This document shows positions 15,630 to 20,272 of a DNA stretch of 20,272 nucleotides, in pieces. The notes beneath the pieces are model-generated. The model did no database searches, had not been told where the DNA came from, and saw only the letters and a list, made by a program, of their open reading frames with translations. The position numbers and the translations under genes were made by a program. Position 1 is the stretch's first letter. Each line of letters begins with the position of its first letter. Source of the stretch: Kiritimatiellia bacterium (GTDB lineage Bacteria; Verrucomicrobiota; Kiritimatiellia; UBA8416); NCBI GenBank assembly GCA_007126175.1, contig SLBU01000180.1:1-20272 (forward strand). Reading direction: 5' to 3'.

Positions 15630-16763
15630 CTAGTGCGCCAGAATCGGCGGCGGCGCATACACATGATCGCGCCAGGCAGCGGGATTCCCCCCTTCACCGG
15701 CTTCCGCCGCCTTCACGATATTGTACATTTCCCGGGCGGCAACATAATGCAACTGCATCCCGGACGCATGGCACCACGCACGCAATGACCCATGAAATTC
15801 GCGGGCCGAATCCCCGGTCACCCCCTCCTGGCTCAGGCGGTCCAAACCGTGCGTGTGCAACTTCACAAACAGCCAGTCCGGCCTGCCCGCAACATGCACA
15901 TGCAACCGGCACCAATCCCTCAAGCGTGCGAACGTCAATGGGTGCTGCGTGGTTACTTCCCCATTTTCCAGACGCGGACGCCACCACGCATGCCGTTCCC
16001 GCCAGCTAAAGCCCAAGGGCCCCTGTACCATCAACACACCATCCGCAACGGGAGCACCCCCAACCCGCACTGGCCCCGCAAACCGATGCCCGCAACGCCC
16101 CGCAACGGGATCCTCTCCATAATAGATCCGATTCACAACGCGTGGCTGCGTCGGCGAAGGCGCCGAAGGGAACGTGCAGTCCAGATAACACCCCGTTTCG
16201 CGTAAAACTGCCAGCTCTTGTGCCACACCACACCAATCGCCATCGGGACGACTATTACACAGGGCCCAATTGCCATGCACAAAGGCATAGCCCGGCCGAT
16301 CGGACCGCCGCCCCAACAACCCATGCTCATGCGCAAAAGTCTCCCGACATTGCGCAAGCCGTGCCCGCAACCCTGCGGCTGTATCAGCGCGGTGATGCAG
16401 GTGAACCTCGGCCTCGCCAAACCCCTGTGCACAGAATTGCCCAACCACATCTACCACCCGTGGATCATATTCATCCCACGGATAAAAAAAGGTATGGCGC
16501 GGCGGTAGACCATCGTCATCCCGCGCGCCGGCAACTGCGTGGCGATACGCCTTACACCAGGCAATCACACGACGCATCGCGGCATCGCCATCCAGCCCAC
16601 CACCCATCGTTCCATCGCGACCAATCGTGCGCCCAAATGGCTCAAAATGATCAGCCATACAGAACATGACATGCGCTGGCGCTGGCAAGCCCAGCACGCG
16701 CAACCGCTGCTGCACATACCCCCAACCCCAACGATCAAATCCGCGCAACATAAGCTCCCTCAT
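15630..16763 (-). CDS. Polysaccharide-deacetylase-like (NodB-fold) protein
   Basis: This protein has about 377 residues, with no signal peptide and no transmembrane span. Blocks that I associate with a family of deacetylase-like proteins in exopolysaccharide loci are present: HVMFCMADHFEPFGR (31-45), HTFFYPWDEYDP, VHLHHRADT, FVHGNWALCNSRPDGDWCG, YLDCTFPSAPSPTQPR and FVKLHTHG. The spaced His and Asp residues (ADHFEP, HLHH, VHGN, LHTHG) fit a metal-binding beta/alpha barrel. The exact catalytic set cannot be assigned here. The start is uncertain: ATG 16763 is used, TTG lies one codon upstream, and a second ATG follows at 16751 with AGGGAG three bases away. It stands alone, about 180 bases from htpG, with no other glycan gene beside it. 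Its true reaction is not established. Confidence 0.72.
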   Translation of the reverse strand: MRELMLRGFDRWGWGYVQQRLRVLGLPAPAHVMFCMADHFEPFGRTIGRDGTMGGGLDGDAAMRRVIAWCKAYRHAVAGARDDDGLPPRHTFFYPWDEYDPRVVDVVGQFCAQGFGEAEVHLHHRADTAAGLRARLAQCRETFAHEHGLLGRRSDRPGYAFVHGNWALCNSRPDGDWCGVAQELAVLRETGCYLDCTFPSAPSPTQPRVVNRIYYGEDPVAGRCGHRFAGPVRVGGAPVADGVLMVQGPLGFSWRERHAWWRPRLENGEVTTQHPLTFARLRDWCRLHVHVAGRPDWLFVKLHTHGLDRLSQEGVTGDSAREFHGSLRAWCHASGMQLHYVAAREMYNIVKAAEAGEGGNPAAWRDHVYAPPPILAH

Positions 16764-16823
16764 CAAACCAAAGACTTACCAAAAATATTTAAAAATGTGT
16801 TTCCGTGCGCAACACGACGCATC

Positions 16824-16843
16824 GGGACACACAATCCAAACCC
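16824..16843 (+). repeat. Dispersed repeat copy A (GGGACACACAATCC type)
   Basis: The sequence GGGACACACAATCCAAACCC is preceded by CGCATC. It shares the core with copies at 18403-18420 and 19653-19674. Together with the inverted partner A' at 16951-16964 (inverse GGGGACAGACTATC) it frames a segment of about 140 bases, like the ends of a miniature element. Confidence 0.65.
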
Positions 16844-16882
16844 AGCCTCTCAGGCATCACACGCCACAACCATGTACCCACC

Positions 16883-16897
16883 TCCTGATCATCAGGA
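16883..16897. repeat. 15-base palindrome
   Basis: TCCTGAT and ATCAGGA form perfect seven-base arms around a single C. It lies between repeat copies A and A', so it may be the inner hairpin of the small element that they bound, or an operator. Confidence 0.4.
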
Positions 16898-16950
16898 ACT
16901 TGAAGGTTTGAGCATAGCGGCCTCCAACAGAACGACCCATAATCTTCTCA

Positions 16951-16964
16951 GATAGTCTGTCCCC
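16951..16964 (-). repeat. Dispersed repeat copy A' (inverted, diverged)
   Basis: GATAGTCTGTCCCC is the inverse of GGGGACAGACTATC, a variant of the GGGGACAGACAATC seen in inverted copy C' at 19841-19854. It marks the left side of the flavoprotein segment. Confidence 0.5.
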
Positions 16965-17148
16965 TCTCCTGCTGCCTTTTTATGATTGCCTGCCTTTGGG
17001 TCTGCGTGTATCGTCCGCCCATACAATCCTTATACAAATTCTATCAACCAATCAACAGTGCTGTAACCATAACACTCACGCTGTCCATTTGCCCTCCAGA
17101 CGGGGTTCATAGGGTGAGATACCGCGCTGCCTGACAGAAACTTACCAT

Positions 17149-18462
17149 ATGATTTACTTTGATGTCACGATTATCGGCGGAGGGGCGGCAGGCATATTTG
17201 CGGCTGCGGTGCTCGCAGAAAAGGCTCCGCATCTCAAGGTTATTGTTTTAGAAAAAGCAAACAGGCCACTCGCAAAAGTCCGTGTGTCAGGCGGGGGGCG
17301 ATGCAACCTTACCCACCGGTGTTCATCCATTACGGACTTTGTGAAAAATTATCCGCGCGGCGGGCGTGAGCTGATCGGGGCGTTTCACCGATTCGGTCCT
17401 GCCGAAACCATTGCGTGGTTTGAACATCATGGCGTGCCGTTGACAATGCTCGAAAACGGATGTTATTTCCCGCAATCCGACAGTTCTGCGGATGTGATCC
17501 GTGCCCTGCTTCAATGCGGCATGAACGTCCGGACCGACTCGGAGGTTGCCGGCATTCATAAGACCGAAGCGGGGTTTTGCGTACAGCTTGTAAGTGGAGA
17601 GCAATTCTCGTGCAAAAAGCTTTTGATTGCCACAGGCGGTGGCGCATTTGTCCACGGTATTGGACACACGGTTGAATCATGTGTACCATCATTGTTTACT
17701 TTCAGCACAGCCGACCAAGAGTTCACTTCGCTTGCGGGCAATGTAATTGATAATGTTCGCGTCAGTGCGCTTGGATGCAAAGCAGAAGGCGCGCTACTGA
17801 TTACACATTGCGGGATCAGCGGTCCGGTAGTATTACAGGCCTCATCCTTCGGTGCGCGGAGATTTGCCGAAAATCGATATGTTTTTGAAATGAAAATCAA
17901 CTGGAAGGCGGCAATGAATACCGAACAGGTGTTTCAGGTGCTGGAGCAGTTTAAAGTGTCTTCGCCTAAGAAAAGAACAGGGACGTGGTCGCCGATTGGA
18001 CTTCCATCCAAGTTGTGGCTTTTGATCGTGAAGCGTTCTGGTGTTAATGAAGCCTGTGAGTGGGGATCATGCGCACGCAAGATGCTACGCCAGATTGCTG
18101 CACAAGTAACCGACTTTTCTCTCGCAATCACGGGAAAGAATACACACCGCGAAGAGTTTGTAACCTGTGGCGGAATCCGACTGAAAGAGGTGGATTGCAA
18201 AACGATGCAAAGCCGTTTGATGCCCGGGCTTTATTTCGCAGGTGAGGTTCTTGATATTGACGGATTAACAGGCGGCTTTAATCTTCAGGCGGCTTGGACA
18301 ACCGGCTATCTTGCGGCACAATCAATATCATCCGTCAACCTGGATGAGGCAGCATGCGCCGCCCCATGTAAACCGAACCACCCGACTCCCTCAAGGCGCA
18401 TAGGGACACAAAATCCAAGCTCGCGTCTCTCTGATTGCGTGGCCCCCGCTGACTATCGCTAG
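17149..18462 (+). CDS. BaiN/HI0933-family FAD-dependent oxidoreductase with altered C-terminus
   Basis: This flavoprotein of 437 residues carries the dinucleotide-binding motif IIGGGAAG (residues 8-15), the second conserved block KVRVSGGGRCNLTH, the middle motif CGISGPVVLQAS and the C-terminal FAD loop FAGEVLDIDGLTGGFNLQAAW. These identify the HI0933-like/BaiN family of NAD(P)/FAD oxidoreductases. The loop after ATGGG is shorter than usual, running straight into GIGHTVES. The family fold ends near residue 395. The remaining 40 or so residues (from SSVNLDEAAC) are read through a C-rich segment containing repeat copy B and look like added sequence. The gene is less GC-rich and G-biased on the plus strand, in contrast to the region to its left, which suggests acquisition. 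Its natural substrate is unknown. Confidence 0.85.
   Translation: MIYFDVTIIGGGAAGIFAAAVLAEKAPHLKVIVLEKANRPLAKVRVSGGGRCNLTHRCSSITDFVKNYPRGGRELIGAFHRFGPAETIAWFEHHGVPLTMLENGCYFPQSDSSADVIRALLQCGMNVRTDSEVAGIHKTEAGFCVQLVSGEQFSCKKLLIATGGGAFVHGIGHTVESCVPSLFTFSTADQEFTSLAGNVIDNVRVSALGCKAEGALLITHCGISGPVVLQASSFGARRFAENRYVFEMKINWKAAMNTEQVFQVLEQFKVSSPKKRTGTWSPIGLPSKLWLLIVKRSGVNEACEWGSCARKMLRQIAAQVTDFSLAITGKNTHREEFVTCGGIRLKEVDCKTMQSRLMPGLYFAGEVLDIDGLTGGFNLQAAWTTGYLAAQSISSVNLDEAACAAPCKPNHPTPSRRIGTQNPSSRLSDCVAPADYR
18403..18420 (+). repeat. Dispersed repeat copy B within the flavoprotein 3' end
   Basis: GGGACACAAAATCCAAGC is preceded by CGCATA, matching copy A in both the flank and 14 of the first 15 core bases. 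It lies in the coding frame of the flavoprotein tail (translated RRIGTQNPSS). Confidence 0.6.
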
Positions 18463-18847
18463 GACGACCGCCCATCGGGCCAGCCTCAACTGGACGCCAG
18501 ACCCCCACCGTAATCCTGCGCATGCCGCTACGCCCAGTTGGAAAGAGAGCGGCATGCCACCCGAACAGCCGCTCTTCGGCCAGGGGATCGCGTACTTGCG
18601 GGTCGCATCAAGCATCATCTCCACAACTTAATCACCGCATCGTCTCGTTGAACCAACTCACCTCCCGTCTTGACAACCGCCGATTCGCAGTATTTGCCGG
18701 ACTCTGCGTCGTACAAGGCCGCACCACACGCTACGCCTCCACCTTCGCTACGGCGGACATGGGAGGCACGGAGCAACAAGGAATCAGATCCTTGACTTTT
18801 CGACATGGACGTACCACTATGTTTACAAGCAACGGAGGTGTAAACAT
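18463..18847. other. Intergenic region before toxin-antitoxin operon, 385 bases
   Basis: This region is C-rich on the plus strand like the host background. It holds a hairpin at 18520-18557 and the promoter/operator region at 18777-18848, both listed separately. Short open frames on both strands have no recognisable motifs. No RNA gene was recognised. Confidence 0.45.
18520..18557. repeat. Perfect 10-base-pair hairpin
   Basis: GCATGCCGCT (18520-18529) and AGCGGCATGC (18548-18557) are exact reverse complements around an 18-base loop. It begins 58 bases after the flavoprotein stop codon and is not followed by a T run, so it is a stable stem of unclear role, perhaps a transcription or RNA-stability signal or a mobile-element end. 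Confidence 0.5.
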
Positions 18848-18848
18848 A
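18777..18848 (+). promoter_or_regulatory. Promoter and candidate operators of the toxin-antitoxin operon
   Basis: A -35-like TTGACT (18792-18797) is followed after 17 bases by CACTAT (18815-18820), a weak -10 box. An inverted repeat, CAAGGA-N6-TCCTTG (18777-18794), overlaps the -35 box. A second, TATGTTTAC (18818-18826) with GTAAACATA (18840-18848), overlaps the -10 box, encloses the GGAGG ribosome-binding site (18834-18838) and ends on the A of the antitoxin ATG. This arrangement fits autoregulation by the ribbon-helix-helix antitoxin, or sequestration of the ribosome-binding site in a hairpin. Confidence 0.55.
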
Positions 18849-19144
18849 TGCAGAGCATGACGATTTCGATACGGATTCCCAAGGACGAGGCGGGACGGAT
18901 GGATAGTTTGGCCCACCATCTGGGAATGGCACGACCAACTTTCCTGAAACAGGCGCTCAAGCGCGGGGCGGCAGATCTGGTCTTCGAAGGTGCCTGCCAG
19001 GCGTATCGGAGTGGACAGGCAACACTGTCGCGTGCGGCAGAAATGGCCGGATTACCCCTGCGCGACATGATGCTCCGGATGGAGGATGCCGATCTGGAAC
19101 TAAATTATGATGTCTCGGACCTGCGGAAGGATCTCGATACATGA
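18848..19144 (+). CDS. RHH/UPF0175-type antitoxin
   Basis: This protein of 98 residues begins MQSMTISIRIPKDEAGRMDS, a ribbon-helix-helix DNA-binding N-terminus. It continues with FLKQALKRGAADLVFEGACQAYRSGQATLSRAAEMAGLPLRDM, the UPF0175-like helical part that packs against toxins of the PIN-like DUF3368 type. The start follows GGAGG by nine bases; an inner ATG three codons later would also keep the whole fold. Its stop overlaps the toxin ATG (ATGA), a typical coupled pair. It probably neutralises the downstream toxin and represses its own promoter through the dyads at 18777-18848. The family assignment is by motif, not by search. Confidence 0.85.
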   Translation: MQSMTISIRIPKDEAGRMDSLAHHLGMARPTFLKQALKRGAADLVFEGACQAYRSGQATLSRAAEMAGLPLRDMMLRMEDADLELNYDVSDLRKDLDT

Positions 19145-19635
19145 GGATCGTTGCTGACGCAAGTCCGTTGATTTTCCTGGCAAAAATCCGTCACTTGGAA
19201 CTTATCCTCACGTTGTGGGGGCGGGATATCCGGGTACCCCGTAGCGTGGCGGATGAAGTGCTGACCGCAGGTACCGATCCTGTGGAGCAGGATGAATTGA
19301 AGACTTTCCTCCGGCAGTGCCACATCGAAACGGTACGGGCACCCCGACAATTTGCGTCGTCCATGAGCCGTGCCGATAATGAGGCCCTGACCTTGGCCAT
19401 TCGCGGCGGGGCTGCCATGCTGCTCTGCGACGACAAGCTGGCGCGTCGAATGGCGGAATTAGAAGGAATCCGGCCCATTGGAACGTTGGGCATCTTGCTG
19501 AAAGCCATGCAGCAGCGGCTGATCACACCGCACGACGCCAAAATGCTGCTCGACCAACTGATCGAATACCACGCATTTCGTATCGGTATCGGCGTCTATC
19601 AAGCAGCCCTGCATGCGATCACCAGAGCATCCTGA
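19141..19635 (+). CDS. DUF3368/PIN-domain toxin
   Basis: This protein of 164 residues has the acidic residues of a PIN-type ribonuclease: Asp6 in VADASPLI, Glu39 in VADEVL, Asp79/Glu81 in SRADNEALTLA, and Asp97/Asp98 in LLCDDKLARR. The order and spacing match DUF3368 proteins, which pair with UPF0175 antitoxins. It is expected to cleave RNA when not bound by the antitoxin. The ATG overlaps the antitoxin TGA, so synthesis is coupled. The coding strand is G-rich, unlike the C-rich plus strand further left, which agrees with mobility. The reading frame is complete, so the module may be active. Confidence 0.88.
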   Translation: MRIVADASPLIFLAKIRHLELILTLWGRDIRVPRSVADEVLTAGTDPVEQDELKTFLRQCHIETVRAPRQFASSMSRADNEALTLAIRGGAAMLLCDDKLARRMAELEGIRPIGTLGILLKAMQQRLITPHDAKMLLDQLIEYHAFRIGIGVYQAALHAITRAS

Positions 19636-19652
19636 AGTCTCCGGGGTAAAAA

Positions 19653-19674
19653 GGGGACACACAATCCAAGCCCC
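19653..19674 (+). repeat. Dispersed repeat copy C
   Basis: The sequence begins GGGGACACACAATCCAAG and lies 17 bases after the toxin stop codon. Its first 14 bases match the inverse of copy C' (19841-19854) at 13 positions, so the two form imperfect terminal inverted repeats around 202 bases. Confidence 0.65.
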
Positions 19675-19725
19675 GGCACTTGGGCGGCCAAGATGATGCA
19701 GGGGAGAAACTATTTTACGGGCGAT

Positions 19726-19821
19726 CCCACCGGGTTTATCCCGGTGGTGAAGGAAGTTGAGAAAAATAGGCGTTAGTCCTTTTCCCTCAACGTTTATCTC
19801 CACCGGGATAAACCCGGTGGG
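19726..19821. repeat. REPIN-like double hairpin
   Basis: Two 22-base arms (19726-19747 and 19800-19821) are perfect reverse complements. Each arm is itself a hairpin: stem CCACCGGG and CCCGGTGG around a five-base loop (TTTAT in the left arm, ATAAA in the right). Inside, on the same symmetry axis, GTTGAG (19756-19761) pairs with CTCAAC (19786-19791). Two inverted REP hairpins separated by a short spacer is the form of a REPIN, a non-autonomous element mobilised by a RAYT transposase. It lies between repeat copies C and C'. No RAYT gene is in the window. Confidence 0.7.
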
Positions 19822-19840
19822 CGATGAAGTTACAGCCCCA

Positions 19841-19854
19841 GATTGTCTGTCCCC
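19841..19854 (-). repeat. Dispersed repeat copy C' (inverted)
   Basis: GATTGTCTGTCCCC is the inverse of GGGGACAGACAATC. It differs from copy C by one base and marks the far end of the segment that holds the REPIN. Confidence 0.65.
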
Positions 19855-20106
19855 ATTTGCTCCATTGAAGGGTGTGGAAGTTGACTGAATTTGGAAGTTT
19901 ACGCCATCGCAGCAAGCGCCCACAGACTCTCCTTGGCAAGGTTGGAATTTTTTGTGTGTATAGCATCCTGCATGGGTCGTCCCGTGGCTGTCGACAGGGC
20001 ACCACAGGCGCGTAAAAACGCATCACAAAGACGGCAGGTGTCAAAATTCGAAAAATTCTAAATGCCTAAACAATAGTTACTTATGTATTTACAGGGAGAT
20101 GTTTTT
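19855..20106. other. Non-coding stretch before the right-edge gene, 252 bases
   Basis: It contains a possible minus-strand gene remnant (19899-20057) and an AT-rich leader (20041-20106), with GGGAG at 20094-20098 serving the short reading frame at 20107. No tRNA, riboswitch or clear terminator is seen. Confidence 0.4.
19899..20057 (-). pseudogene. Possible C-terminal gene remnant
   Basis: A minus-strand frame of 52 codons after an in-frame TAG (20058-20060) ends in TAA. Its end reads DAIHTKNSNLAKESLWALAAMA, with a protein-like amino acid balance, and its only Met near the middle (19971-19973) has no ribosome-binding site. It may be the 3' end of a gene cut off by insertion of the element on its right. 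I do not recognise the family, and it could be chance. Confidence 0.2.
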
Positions 20107-20127
20107 ATGCCAGTATTCCCAGCATGA
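20107..20127 (+). CDS. Six-codon leader reading frame upstream of the right-edge gene
   Basis: The frame encodes MPVFPA and a TGA. GGGAG ends eight bases before its ATG, whereas the main gene's ATG (20124) has no such site and overlaps this TGA as ATGA. That suggests that ribosomes enter at the leader and re-initiate at the main gene. Whether it is translated is inferred from position only. Confidence 0.35.
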   Translation: MPVFPA

Positions 20128-20272
20128 GAACAACCTTACATGATACCGTCAACAGTCGTTTCTATGCTCCGCTCGAAATGGCTCTCGCTGCCGCGAAGCT
20201 TTCGCGCAACTGCCCCGGCTTTACCGATAGTGAGTTCCTGGAGGCTGGCGTCGGGAGGGTCATCGACGAAGC
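20124..20272 (+). CDS. N-terminal fragment, possibly IS4-type transposase (runs off right edge)
   Basis: An open frame of 49 full codons begins MRTTLHDTVNSRFYAPLEM and continues AKLSRNCPGFTDSEFLEAGVGRVIDEA up to the edge. The pattern Cys-Pro, then Asp-x-x-Phe-Leu, then Gly-x-x-Arg-Val resembles the N-terminus of some IS4-family DDE transposases, which continue into a Ser-Gly-Arg block, but the catalytic domain is outside the window. Its position next to repeats and a remnant supports a mobile element. No other in-frame start exists for some distance upstream. The assignment is weak. Confidence 0.4.
   Translation, partial: MRTTLHDTVNSRFYAPLEMALAAAKLSRNCPGFTDSEFLEAGVGRVIDE

Larger units (their letters stand above)
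16764..17148. other. Divergent intergenic region with repeat copies, 385 bases
   Basis: This region separates the deacetylase-like gene from the flavoprotein. It holds repeat copies A (16824-16843) and A' (16951-16964, inverted) and a 15-base palindrome, TCCTGAT-C-ATCAGGA, at 16883-16897. The stretch after 16965 is less GC-rich and probably contains the flavoprotein promoter, but no consensus boxes are convincing and no clear Shine-Dalgarno sequence precedes the ATG at 17149. Open frames here are short and have no recognisable product. Confidence 0.5.

Noticed and set aside
18391..18938. Minus-strand open frames before the toxin-antitoxin operon
   Set aside because: There are no motifs, no ribosome sites, and they overlap the promoter and the antitoxin start.
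16824..19854. CRISPR array as explanation for the GGGACA repeats
   Set aside because: The copies are few, widely and unevenly spaced, in both orientations, and have no Cas genes.

Overview
The window looks like part of a GC-rich, Gram-negative bacterial chromosome. A PVC-superphylum lineage such as Kiritimatiellota or Verrucomicrobiota is my best guess, from the mix of a DUF3450-type envelope protein, an orphan Ser/Thr kinase, a desulfoferrodoxin-type superoxide reductase and a NodB-like exopolysaccharide protein. This taxonomic guess is an inference and not strongly supported. No rRNA, tRNA or CRISPR array was seen.

Layout. (1) 1-4121, minus strand: a tightly coupled operon encoding an ABC ATPase, two related ABC-2 type permeases, a TPR-like exported protein and the start of a DUF3450 protein that leaves the left edge. 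The first four genes overlap by ATGA. (2) 4514-5865: a primary-like sigma-70 family factor, with a convergent superoxide reductase. (3) 6103-9514, plus strand: three overlapping GT4 glycosyltransferases, probably for a surface polysaccharide. (4) 9543-10865, minus strand: xylose isomerase, separated from the glycosyltransferases by a hairpin. (5) 11171-12373: a cytosolic Ser/Thr kinase. (6) 12405-16763, minus strand: a sterol-desaturase-family membrane oxygenase, HtpG (Hsp90), and a polysaccharide-deacetylase-like protein. (7) 16764 to the end: an accessory region with a BaiN/HI0933-like flavoprotein, an RHH/UPF0175 antitoxin with a DUF3368/PIN toxin, a dispersed GGGACA-type repeat, a REPIN-like double hairpin, and the start of a probable transposase running off the right edge.

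Two larger patterns stand out. First, the plus strand is C-rich over most of 1-16.7 kb whichever strand the genes lie on, so the bias follows the DNA strand and not transcription. It reverses over the sterol-desaturase gene and again over the flavoprotein and toxin-antitoxin genes, which suggests recent inversion or acquisition. Second, copies of a 14-18 base repeat (GGGACACAMAATCCAAR, or its inverse) bracket the flavoprotein, the toxin-antitoxin pair and the REPIN, so the right-hand 4 kb reads as cargo modules between repeats of one family.

The best candidates for something undescribed are the ABC exporter/TPR/DUF3450 operon, and the repeat-bracketed right end with its REPIN and toxin-antitoxin control region.
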